A stretch of 64,000 bases of DNA from Streptomyces sp. NBC_00271 (GTDB taxonomy: Bacteria > Actinomycetota > Actinomycetes > Streptomycetales > Streptomycetaceae), in assembly GCF_036178845.1 (NCBI RefSeq), contig NZ_CP108070.1:1054001-1118000 (forward strand), in the 5' to 3' direction. Made by a program: the position numbers and the translations under genes. Below are positions 45,267 to 53,196 of this stretch, piece by piece. The notes under the pieces are model-generated. The model searched no databases. It was not told where the DNA came from and saw only the letters and a list, made by a program, of their open reading frames with translations. Numbering within the stretch: the first letter of the stretch is position 1; each line of letters starts with the position of its first letter.

Positions 45267-46343
45267 TCAGACACGCGCGGTGGTGCCACGCAGGACGAGC
45301 CGTGGCGTCAGTACGACCTCGCGGGACTCGGTGCGGCCCTGGTCCAGGCGCTCCACGGCGGCGACCACCGCATGCCGGGCCTGTTCACGGGCGCTCTGGC
45401 TGACCGTGGTCAGATTGAAACAGCTCAGGCGGGAGAGGGCGTCGTCGTCGTAGCCGACCACGGACACCTCGCCCGGGACGGCGACCCCGGCACGGGACAG
45501 AGCGGCCAGGACGCCGATGGCGGACTGGTCGTTGAACGCGACGATGGCGGTGGGGAGTTCGGCGCCGTCGAGCAGCTGGCGGGCGGCACGTTCGCCGGCC
45601 GCCTCGGTGTTGTCGCCGCGCAGGACCCCGATGTGCGCGTCCAGGCCGTGACGACGCATGGCGGCGCGGTAGCCGCGGCGACGGTCGGTGGCGATGACAC
45701 CCTTGCCGCCGTCGACGTAGGTGATCGCGCGGTGGCCGAGCTCCACCAGGTGGTCGACCACCTGGCCGACCCCGTCGTCGTCGGCCGAGCGGACGACATC
45801 GAGGTCGGCGTCGGCGATCCGGCGGCCGACGGCGATGACGGGAGCCTTGCGGTCCAGCGCGGCGAGTGCGTCCCCTGAGGCGGTCGGGCCGAGCAGGATC
45901 AGGGCCTCGCTGCGGAAGGCCAGCAGCGTCTCGACGGCGGTGTGTTCGTCGCGGGTGCGGGTCTGGGTGCTGAGGACGAGGTCGTAGCCGACCTCCTCGG
46001 CGGCCGTGTGGAGGTGCTCGACCAGATCCGCGTGGAAGGGGCTGTGGATGTCCACCATGACGCCGAGCAGCCGGGTGCGTCTGCTGGCCAGCAGACTGGC
46101 GGTGCGGTCCACCTGGTAACCGAGCTCGGCGGCGGCTTTCAGGACGCGTTGCCGGGTGCGCTCACTGGGGCCGGGCACACCACGCAGCACCAGGGAGACG
46201 GACGCGGTGGACACGCCCACGCGGGCGGCCACGTCCTCCAGCCGGGGGCGTTTGCTCGCGCCGTCCCTGCGACTCGCGGAAGCGTCATCGTCCACTCGCA
46301 CCTCCCGGCAGATCTCCTCGGGCAACACCCTTGACACGTTCAC
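45267..46343 (-). CDS. LacI-family transcriptional regulator
   Basis: 358 residues. LEDVAARVGVSTASVSLVLRGVPGPSERTRQRVLKAAAELGY is the helix-turn-helix and hinge; the rest is a periplasmic-binding-like sugar domain (LLGVMVDIHSPFHADLVEHLH, AIVAFNDQSAIGVLAALSRAG, VSVVGYDDDALSRL). It is divergent from the sugar-uptake cluster with a perfect LacI operator 25 bases from its own start. Ligand unknown, probably a sugar or polyol. Confidence 0.88.
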   Translation of the reverse strand: MNVSRVLPEEICREVRVDDDASASRRDGASKRPRLEDVAARVGVSTASVSLVLRGVPGPSERTRQRVLKAAAELGYQVDRTASLLASRRTRLLGVMVDIHSPFHADLVEHLHTAAEEVGYDLVLSTQTRTRDEHTAVETLLAFRSEALILLGPTASGDALAALDRKAPVIAVGRRIADADLDVVRSADDDGVGQVVDHLVELGHRAITYVDGGKGVIATDRRRGYRAAMRRHGLDAHIGVLRGDNTEAAGERAARQLLDGAELPTAIVAFNDQSAIGVLAALSRAGVAVPGEVSVVGYDDDALSRLSCFNLTTVSQSAREQARHAVVAAVERLDQGRTESREVVLTPRLVLRGTTARV

Positions 46344-46367
46344 GAAACGAGCCGATAGTACCAGAAC

Positions 46368-46381
46368 TTAAAGCGCTTTAA
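46368..46381. promoter_or_regulatory. LacI operator
   Basis: TTAAAGCGCTTTAA is a perfect 14-bp palindrome with central CG, AT-rich in a GC-rich background, between the divergent LacI and sugar-binding-protein genes. Confidence 0.8.
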
Positions 46382-46743
46382 ATTGTCCTGACGTTCCAAC
46401 GAAGTCAGCTCGGACCGCTACGGCTCCCGGCATTCCGAGACCGGCCACGTCACCGTCCCGCAGACCGAGTTCCCCAAGCCACCGCACCGTCTCGACCCCG
46501 GGACGGTCATCGCACCCAGGGCCATTGACCCCACCGAGTCGAGGGCCCGCGTCCGGCTGCCAACAGCTTTCGGGCCACCCCACCCGCTTCCGAGACCCGC
46601 CGCACCCGATGCAGCAGGTCTCTCCCGCGCACCACACACCGCGACCGAAGCCGCCCCGACCTCCCCGGCCCCATCCCGCGGCCGTCGATCCACAGCCCAC
46701 TGCCCGTCACTCCCTCTCACTTGCTCAGCGAGGTGCACGCGCC
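46382..46743. other. Leader region of the sugar cluster, no gene supported
   Basis: 362 bases between the operator and the binding-protein start. The frames here are Arg/Pro/Gly-rich and without recognisable motifs. It probably holds the promoter and a long leader; no clear hairpin was found. Confidence 0.5.
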
Positions 46744-47772
46744 ATGAGCCACACATCCCTTCCCCGTTCTCCCCGTTTCCGCAGAATCGCCCCCGCCGTG
46801 GCGGTGGCCGCCGCGGCCGCTCTCACCCTCGTCGGCTGTTCCAGCAGCTCCGGCGGGAAGAAAGCCGCGGAGAGCGGGGCCGCGGTGTCGGCCGGCAAGG
46901 CCGACACCCCCCGCATGACGATCGCCATGGTCACCCACGCACCCTCCGGCGACACCTTCTGGGACACCATCCGCAAGGGTGCCGAGGCCGCCGCCGCCAA
47001 GGACAACGTCAAACTCATCTACTCCAACGACGAGACCGCCGCCGACCAGGCCAACCTCGTGCAGAACGCGATCGACCAGAAGGTCGACGGCATCGCCGTC
47101 ACCCTCGCCAAGCCCGACGCCATGAAGGCCGTGGTCGCCAAGGCCGAGGCGGCCGGCATCCCGGTCGTCGGCTTCAACGCCGGCCTGTCCGAATGGAAGA
47201 AGCAGGGTCTGCTGTCGTTCTTCGGTCAGGACGAGTCCGTCTCCGGCCAGGCGCTCGGCACCAAGCTCAACGACACCGGCGCCAAGCACGCCCTGTGCGT
47301 CGTGCAGGCCCAGGGGGACATCAACCTGGAACAGCGCTGCGCCGGTGTGAAGAAGACCTTCAGCGGCGAGACCGACAACCTCTACGTCAACGGCACCGAC
47401 ATGCCGTCCGTGAAGTCGACGATCACCGCCAAGCTCGCGCAGGACAAGTCCATCGACGAGGTCGTCACGCTTGGCGCCCCGTTCGCGCTGACGGCCGCAC
47501 AGGCGACGTCCGAGGCCGGCAGCAAGGCCAAGGTCGCGACCTTCGACCTCAACAAGGACCTCATCGCCGCCATCGAGAAGGGCAGCATCCAGTTCGCGGT
47601 CGACCAGCAGCCCTACCTCCAGGGCTACTTGGCCGTCGACTCGCTGTGGCTCTACAAGACGAACGGCAACTACAGCGGCGGCGGCGAGCAGCCGATCCTG
47701 ACCGGCCCGGCCTTCGTCGACAAGTCCAACGTCGACACCGTCGCCCAGTTCGCCACGAAGGGCACCCGGTGA
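46744..47772 (+). CDS. Sugar ABC-transporter substrate-binding lipoprotein
   Basis: 342 residues. Lipoprotein signal with LVGC lipobox near residue 36. Mature part is the RbsB-like periplasmic-binding-protein-4 fold: MTIAMVTHAPSGDTFWDTIRKGAEAAAAKDNV, IDQKVDGIAVTLAKPDAMKAVVAKAEAAGIPVVGFNAG, and a ribose/inositol-type C-terminal lobe (AVDQQPYLQGYLAVDSL). Anchored outside the membrane, it would deliver sugar to a permease; only a scar of that permease remains downstream, overlapping by one base. Confidence 0.88.
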   Translation: MSHTSLPRSPRFRRIAPAVAVAAAAALTLVGCSSSSGGKKAAESGAAVSAGKADTPRMTIAMVTHAPSGDTFWDTIRKGAEAAAAKDNVKLIYSNDETAADQANLVQNAIDQKVDGIAVTLAKPDAMKAVVAKAEAAGIPVVGFNAGLSEWKKQGLLSFFGQDESVSGQALGTKLNDTGAKHALCVVQAQGDINLEQRCAGVKKTFSGETDNLYVNGTDMPSVKSTITAKLAQDKSIDEVVTLGAPFALTAAQATSEAGSKAKVATFDLNKDLIAAIEKGSIQFAVDQQPYLQGYLAVDSLWLYKTNGNYSGGGEQPILTGPAFVDKSNVDTVAQFATKGTR

Positions 47773-48025
47773 TGCGCATGGCCCAGCAGGCAGAGCCGGC
47801 GGTGACCACACCGCCGGCCCCCGGCCCCAAGGAGACCGACGGACAAACCGAGCAGCGCTCCCAGACACTGCGGCTGCTCGCCCGACCCGAGGACGGCGTG
47901 CTCCTCGGCGGCACCGCCGTACTCGTGCACTCCCTGAGCGGGTCACCCCGGGCGTCCTCGCCCGCACCGCCAACAACGAGATCTCGTTCGGGCACGTAGA
48001 GGCCCCACGCGCAGGGCGGACATGA
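47772..48025 (+). pseudogene. ABC permease remnant fused by deletion to the end of another gene
   Basis: The start MRMAQQAEPAVTTPP, then QRSQTLRLLARPEDGVLLGGTAVLV, is the N-terminus of an RbsC-like permease, cut off at its first membrane helix near 47925. From there a different frame (47942-48025) reads VTPGVLARTANNEISFGHVEA and stops, looking like the C-terminus of another protein. Permease body and ATPase (together about 2.5 kb) appear to be deleted. In the original frame translation ends at 47999 after ~75 residues. Confidence 0.65.
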
Positions 48026-48151
48026 CCTGTCGGCATCCCCGGTGCACGAGTCGGTTCACCAACCTCCACCCACCGCCGGGCACCGCCGCTGGACGGAAGA
48101 CGTCCTGCCCCAACGCTCCACCGTCTCCCCGTGACCGGAAGGCACACTCTC

Positions 48152-49009
48152 GTGAAGATCGCCCTCGATCCCTACATGATCCGCAACGTTCCGCTCCTCG
48201 AACTACCCGCTGTGGTCGCCGAGTTGGGCTACGAATGGATCGAACTCTCCCCCCGGGAGGACTTCATCCCCTTCTTCCGGCACCCGCGCGTCGACGACGC
48301 GACCGTACGGAAGTTCCGCAAGGCACTGGACTCGGCGGGCGTCGGCGTCTCCTCCGTCCTGCCCCTGTTCCGCTGGTCGGGACCGGACGAGGATGCCCGG
48401 CAGGCCGCCGTCCGCTACTGGAAGCGCGCCATCCGGATCACCGCGGATCTCGGCGTGGACAGCATGATCTCCGAGCTCAACGGCCGGCCCGAGGATCCGG
48501 ACCGCAGCGAGGCCCAGTTCTGGAAGTCGATGGACGATCTGCTGCCGCTCCTGGAGCAGGAGGGCATCCGCCTCACCCTGGAGCCGCACCCCGACGACTT
48601 CATCGAGAACGGCCACGACGCGATCAACCTGATTCGCGGCATCAACCACCCGAACGTCGGCTTCCTGTACTGCGCCCCGCACACCTTCCACATCGGCAAC
48701 GACGCTCCCGGCATCATCCAGTACGCCGGCGACCTGCTCACCCACGTCCACCTCGCCGACGCCCTGGACCACACCGCGTCCTCCGGCAACCGCTACATAC
48801 TCAACCCGCCCGGCACGCACGCCCGGATCCACCAGCACCTCGACATCGGCCAGGGCGAGGTCGACTTCGCCGAACTCTTCCGCGAGCTGCGCGCGAACGG
48901 CTTCGACGGCACCCTCACGGCCTGTGTCTTCGCCTGGGAAGAACGCGCCAAGGAGTCCTCCGTCTTCATGCGGAAGAAGATCGACGAGTACCTGGCCACC
49001 TGGTCCTGA
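48152..49009 (+). CDS. Sugar phosphate isomerase/epimerase (AP-endonuclease-2-like TIM barrel)
   Basis: 285 residues. LPAVVAELGYEWIELSPREDFIPFF, GVDSMISELNGRPED, IRLTLEPHPDDFIENGHDAI, VGFLYCAPHTFH and LTHVHLADALDH give the metal-binding Glu/Asp/His set of xylose-isomerase-like barrels. GTG with GGAAGG ten bases upstream chosen. Context with a Gfo/Idh dehydrogenase and another barrel suggests an inositol- or ketose-type oxidation route. Confidence 0.83.
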   Translation: MKIALDPYMIRNVPLLELPAVVAELGYEWIELSPREDFIPFFRHPRVDDATVRKFRKALDSAGVGVSSVLPLFRWSGPDEDARQAAVRYWKRAIRITADLGVDSMISELNGRPEDPDRSEAQFWKSMDDLLPLLEQEGIRLTLEPHPDDFIENGHDAINLIRGINHPNVGFLYCAPHTFHIGNDAPGIIQYAGDLLTHVHLADALDHTASSGNRYILNPPGTHARIHQHLDIGQGEVDFAELFRELRANGFDGTLTACVFAWEERAKESSVFMRKKIDEYLATWS

Positions 49010-49117
49010 CGGACCACGTCCGTCCCGGCACGACCGCCCCGGCACGGACGTCCCGGGTGCGGGCTGACATTCCTTCCTCGTGAACCTTCCTTGTGAACCC
49101 TTGAGAGAGGCACCCCC

Positions 49118-50314
49118 ATGTCCACATCCGCCAAACCCCTCTCCGTCGCGGTGATCGGCGCCGGCATGGCAGGCCGCAGCCACGCCGCCGGCTACCGCAA
49201 CGTCAACACGGTCTTCGGCGCCGGTCTGCCGCCGGTCCGGCTGGCCGCGATCGCCGATGCCAACATCGAGCTCGGCGAGGACGCCGCCCGCCGCTACGGC
49301 TTCGAGAAGGCACTCCCGAGCTGGGAGGCCGTCGCCGAGGACCCGACGATCGACGCCGTCAGCATCGTGGTCGGCAACGCGCTGCACCGACCGATCGCCG
49401 AGGCACTGGTCACCGCGGGCAAGCACGTGTTGTGCGAGAAGCCGCTTGCCGGTTCGTTGGAAGACGCCCGCGCCATGGCCGAGTTGGAGCGCTCCGCCGA
49501 GGTCGTGACCGCCGTCGGGTACACCTTCCGCCGCTCCCCCGCCATCGCCGCGATCCGCGAGCACGTCCGGCGTGGCGAGCTGGGTGACCCGACCCTGTTC
49601 AGCGGCCGCTACTGGTGCGACTACGCGACCGACCCTAACGGGCCGCTGAGCTGGCGGTTCAAGGGCGGCCTCGGTTCCGGTGCGCTCGGTGACATCGGCT
49701 CGCACGTCATCGACGCCGCCGAGTACGTCGCGGGGTCCATCGCCTCGGTCTCCGGTGCCTCGCTGTCGACGCAGATCCCCAAGCGGCCCCTGCCGCTGGG
49801 CGCGGTCGTGGGGCACAACGCGGCTCCCGTCTCCGACGAGTTCGGTGAGGTCGAGAACGAGGACACCGCGTCCTTCACCGCCCGCTTCGAGTCCGGTCTC
49901 GTCGGCACCTTTTCGGTGACACGCACCGGCTTCGGCCTGCCCAACGGGCTGTCCTTCGACATCCTGGGCGTCGGTGGCCGCGCCGCGTTCGACCAGCACC
50001 GGCCCGCCGAGTACCTCTTCGACGACGCCCAGCCCGAGGCTCGTACCCGAGGCGCGCGCCAGATCATCGTCGGCCCGCAGCTGCCGTACTTCGCGGGCGG
50101 GGTCCCGATGGAGGCGCCGGGTGTGGGCGCCAGCAACTCCGACAACTTCACCTACCAGGCCCGGGCCTTCCTCGACCAGGTCGCGGGCGTCGCCGAGCCG
50201 CTGCCGGCCTGCGCCACATTCGCCGACGCGCTGCGGACCATGGAGATCATCCGGGCCGTCGTCGAGTCCTCCTTGGGCGGTGGCGCCGCCGTCACGGTTC
50301 CGCCCGCCGCCTGA
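49118..50314 (+). CDS. Gfo/Idh/MocA-family dehydrogenase
   Basis: 398 residues. N-terminal Rossmann domain VAVIGAGMAGRSHAAGYRN, the GKHVLCEKPLAGSLEDARAM motif (catalytic Lys), and the C-terminal alpha/beta domain (LSWRFKGGLGSGALGDIGSHVIDAAEYVAG with the active-site Asp/His). Oxidises a sugar or cyclitol with NAD(P). Central gene of the LacI cluster, between two isomerase-type barrels. Confidence 0.88.
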   Translation: MSTSAKPLSVAVIGAGMAGRSHAAGYRNVNTVFGAGLPPVRLAAIADANIELGEDAARRYGFEKALPSWEAVAEDPTIDAVSIVVGNALHRPIAEALVTAGKHVLCEKPLAGSLEDARAMAELERSAEVVTAVGYTFRRSPAIAAIREHVRRGELGDPTLFSGRYWCDYATDPNGPLSWRFKGGLGSGALGDIGSHVIDAAEYVAGSIASVSGASLSTQIPKRPLPLGAVVGHNAAPVSDEFGEVENEDTASFTARFESGLVGTFSVTRTGFGLPNGLSFDILGVGGRAAFDQHRPAEYLFDDAQPEARTRGARQIIVGPQLPYFAGGVPMEAPGVGASNSDNFTYQARAFLDQVAGVAEPLPACATFADALRTMEIIRAVVESSLGGGAAVTVPPAA

Positions 50315-50350
50315 CCGCCTGCCCCCCACCCGCGTCCAAGGAGCACACAC

Positions 50351-51349
50351 ATGGCCCTCAAACTCGGCGCCTACACCGCCTGTCTGCACGACCGGCCCCT
50401 CACCGAGGCCCTCGACATCCTCAAGGAGAACGGCCTGACCTCCGTGGAGGTCAACACCGGCGGCTTCATTCCGTCCCCGCACTGCCCGGTCGACCTGCTG
50501 CTGTCCTCGGCCACCGCGCGCGAGGAGTACCTGGCGACCTTCGCCGACCGCGGGATGGAGCTGACCGGCCTCAACTGCAACGGCAACCCGCTCAACCCGC
50601 TCCCCGGCGTCGGCCCGAAGCACGCCGACGACCTGCGCCGCACCATCCGCCTCGCCGGCCTGCTCGGGGTGAGGCACGTGGTGACCATGTCCGGCACACC
50701 GGGCTCCGACCCCGACGCCAAGTACCCGTCCTGGGTCGTCAACCCCTGGGACGGCGTCTACATGGACGTCCTGGACTACCAGTGGGGCGTGGCCGTCGAG
50801 TTCTGGAAGGAGATCGACGCGCTGGCCCGGGAGAACGACGTCCGGGTCGCCATCGAGATGCACCCGCACAACCTGGTGTTCTCCCCGGTCACCGTGAAGC
50901 GGCTCGTCGACGAGACGGGCGCGACGAACGTGGGCGCGGAGATGGACCCCTCGCATCTGATGTGGCAGGGCATGGACATCGTCGCCTGCATCAAGTGGCT
51001 GGGTCCGCTGGTGTTCCACGCCGCGGCCAAGGACGCGACGCTCTGCCCCGGCGCCGACATCCGTGGCGTGCTGGACACCTCGTTCACCCGCGTGCCCGCC
51101 GACGCGCCGGGCAAGGTGCCCACCGGCTACGGGTTCTGGTGCAACGCCTGGCCCGAGAACCCGGCGTGGAAGTTCGTCGCCGTCGGCGTCGGACACGACG
51201 TCGCCTACTGGACCGAGTTCCTGCGCGCCCTCGCCGAGATCGACCCGGACATGGCCGTGAACATCGAACACGAGGACGCCGCCTACTCCCAGACCGAGGG
51301 ACTGACTCTGGCCGCCAAGAACCTGCAGGGCGCCGCGGCCGCCCTGTAG
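50351..51349 (+). CDS. Sugar phosphate isomerase/epimerase (TIM barrel)
   Basis: 332 residues. LTEALDILKENGLTSVEVNTGGFIPSPHCPVD, DRGMELTGLNCNGNPLNP, RVAIEMHPHNLVFSPVTVKRLVDETGATNVGAEMDPSHLMWQGMD and VFHAAAKDATLCP show a xylose-isomerase-like barrel with metal ligands Glu, Asp, His. AAGGAG before the ATG. Last gene of the cluster, followed by a hairpin terminator. Confidence 0.85.
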   Translation: MALKLGAYTACLHDRPLTEALDILKENGLTSVEVNTGGFIPSPHCPVDLLLSSATAREEYLATFADRGMELTGLNCNGNPLNPLPGVGPKHADDLRRTIRLAGLLGVRHVVTMSGTPGSDPDAKYPSWVVNPWDGVYMDVLDYQWGVAVEFWKEIDALARENDVRVAIEMHPHNLVFSPVTVKRLVDETGATNVGAEMDPSHLMWQGMDIVACIKWLGPLVFHAAAKDATLCPGADIRGVLDTSFTRVPADAPGKVPTGYGFWCNAWPENPAWKFVAVGVGHDVAYWTEFLRALAEIDPDMAVNIEHEDAAYSQTEGLTLAAKNLQGAAAAL

Positions 51350-51365
51350 TTCCACCCCACCACAC

Positions 51366-51395
51366 GGCCCCGTGCCCACCGACGGGCGCGGGGCC
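51366..51395. terminator. Hairpin terminator of the sugar cluster
   Basis: GGCCCCG-T-GCCC pairs with GGGC-G-CGGGGCC around ACCGAC, 17 bases after the last stop. Confidence 0.75.
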
Positions 51396-51445
51396 ATCGA
51401 CTGGCCCCGCTCACCCGGTCAGCTGCGAGCCAGCCTCACAAGGAA

Positions 51446-51835
51446 CTAGATCTCCGAGTCGTTCCACCGCACACAGATCTCGATGCCGTCGGTGTCCTCC
51501 TCCTTCCGCCTGAAGAACCGGGCGTACTTGTCGAACTTCGCGGCGATGAGGACGGCTTCCTCGGTGCAGTTGTCGACCTCGATGAACAGCAGGGGCACAT
51601 CGTCATCTGGGGCGATCACGACGACGTCGGCGCGGGCGCTGCCGATAGCGGGGTTCTTCCAGGTGCCCTTCACCGGGAGCGCGACCTCGGTGGCGTAGGA
51701 GGTGATGGTGCCGATCCCCTTGGAGGCGTCGACGGCGACCTGCGCGGCGGCAACCGCTTCGGCCGACTCCCCAGCCACCAGGCCGAGGTCGGGCTGCCAC
51801 CACATCATGTTGTTGCCGGTTCGAGGCAATCCCAT
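51446..51835 (-). pseudogene. Truncated replication-relaxation family protein
   Basis: 129 residues, matching only the C-terminal part of the family: MWWQPDLGL, ARADVVVIAPDDDVPLLFIEVDNCTEE, AAKFDKYARFFRRKEEDTDG. The N-terminal winged-helix region is missing and the beginning (MGLPRTGNN) looks like read-in from other sequence. Full-length relatives occur on conjugative plasmids and integrated elements of Streptomyces, so this is a mobile-element relic. Confidence 0.7.
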
Positions 51836-52034
51836 ACGGCGCCGGCGCTCACAACTGTCTGCGGCCGGGTAGCCATGTCCCAGATACCCGACCGCACAGG
51901 TCGCCGATTCGCGCGCTCACTCCCCGGCCGAAGCAGCATGGTTGTCACCTGGGAGGCAGGCTGATGGTCACGGACGCTCAATCGGCAGCCTTCCTGTCAC
52001 CAGGTCGGGGCGTGACGCCCATTCGGTCGGTCGG

Positions 52035-52418
52035 CTACAAAGCTGCCGTACGGAAGAGCGACAGCAGGTTCTGGGCCGGCAGGGCGCCCGGGTCGAAGAA
52101 CTGCGTGGCCAGAGCGAGTGGCACGGTCGTTCCGTGCATGCGGACCTCGTGACAGGTGAAGCAGAACGCCGCCTCGAACAGCGCCAGGTCGAGAGAGTTC
52201 TCGTACGCCCGGACGCTCCAGCCGGGCGAGAAGCCGCAGCGGTGCTGTTCACTGCCGGGCAGGCTCTCGATCAAGGTCAGCGCTGCGGCAGCTTCGCTCC
52301 CTGCCCAGTGGGCGACCGTCGTGCCGGGGTATGGGACGTCCCGCCTGGTCGGGAGGGCGGAGATTCGTACGACCTCGATCAGCACGGTGGCGGCAACGGC
52401 TTCGGCGGGGAGCTGCAT
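52035..52418 (-). CDS. Hypothetical protein with a Cys-x2-Cys pair
   Basis: 127 residues. VRISALPTRRDVPYPGT, ESLPGSEQHRCGFSPGWSVRAYENSLDLALFEAAFCFTCHEVRMHG and FDPGALPAQNLLSLFR have ordered-protein composition. The layout (arginine/proline ligand region, then a CFTC pair in a beta hairpin) recalls small proteins found near toxin or immunity loci, but I cannot name a family. Isolated between a mobile-element relic and tpg. Confidence 0.5.
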   Translation of the reverse strand: MQLPAEAVAATVLIEVVRISALPTRRDVPYPGTTVAHWAGSEAAAALTLIESLPGSEQHRCGFSPGWSVRAYENSLDLALFEAAFCFTCHEVRMHGTTVPLALATQFFDPGALPAQNLLSLFRTAAL

Positions 52419-52634
52419 GTGCGCAGTCTGCCCGCCGGGTCGGCGGCCGGGTAAGGGGCACAGGCACCTTCGGCAGACGCAGCCGGTGTCAGTTCGATCG
52501 ACCCGATGTCATCTACCGCGAAGTTCGCATCGGCAGAGCCAGCCACTGCCGCGAAGTGACAACGCGCCTGCCGTGGTGACAACTGTCATGCTTCGGCTCA
52601 CAATGATCGAGTGCTCGGCGTGCACGCGATCTGT

Positions 52635-53192
52635 TCAGAAATCCAGGTCGAGGTAATCGATGTCGTTGATGGCCACGTCCGAAATTCCCGTGGCGCGGCT
52701 TCCGCCGTCCTGGAAGTAGATGTCCTTGAATCCTTCGGCGATGATCCGGCGCATTTCCTGGTCGTCGGCACCGGCGTCGCGGGCGTCGAAGAGGCGCTGT
52801 GCGTAGGTCGCGGGGAGGTGGACGGTGAGGCGACGGAAGCGGCCGTCGTCGGTGGTGCCGATGGGGGCGGTGTAGCCGAAGCGGGCCCTCGTCTCGACGG
52901 TGATGCCGCCCGTGGCGGCGGCCTGCTTGCGTCGGCGTTTGCGAACCAGCGGCTGCCAGCGGGATCGCACCGCGGCGTCGATCTTGGCGGTGATGTCCTT
53001 GGGCGGGTTCTTCCTGGCTCCGCGCCGGTAGCGGTTCACCGAGTCGGCGGTGACGCCGAGTTCCGCCGCGACGGCCTTCGCGCTCCCCAGCTGTTTGAGG
53101 AGGTAGTTGATGCGGGTCGGAAGGGTCTTGGGCGGTTCTCGGGTGAAGGCTTCCCGGTCGGCGCGTTCGATCGCGTCGTCGATCTGTCCCAC
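52635..53192 (-). CDS. tpg: Terminal protein of linear replicon telomeres
   Basis: 185 residues, the usual Tpg length. MGQIDDAIERADREAF, TLPTRINYLLKQLGSAKAVAAELGVTADSVNRYRRGARKNPPKDI (helix-turn-helix), the basic linker RSRWQPLVRKRRRKQAA and YFQDGGSRATGISDVAINDIDYLDLDF at the end are family blocks. Tpg is covalently joined to the 5' ends of Streptomyces linear DNA and primes end-patching. GTG start four bases after the tap stop, so the genes form an operon. Confidence 0.93.
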   Translation of the reverse strand: MGQIDDAIERADREAFTREPPKTLPTRINYLLKQLGSAKAVAAELGVTADSVNRYRRGARKNPPKDITAKIDAAVRSRWQPLVRKRRRKQAAATGGITVETRARFGYTAPIGTTDDGRFRRLTVHLPATYAQRLFDARDAGADDQEMRRIIAEGFKDIYFQDGGSRATGISDVAINDIDYLDLDF

Positions 53193-53196
53193 GGTT

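Noticed and set aside
46386..46700. Small minus-strand gene in the leader of the sugar cluster
   Set aside because: Gly/Arg/Trp-rich composition without motif or ribosome site; likely a shadow of GC-rich DNA.
51803..51830. tRNA 3' end or attachment site (TTGCC-GGTTCGA-GGCAA)
   Set aside because: Resembles a T-arm, but the loop has a purine where a pyrimidine is required and no acceptor or anticodon arm can be drawn; it lies in the replication-relaxation remnant.
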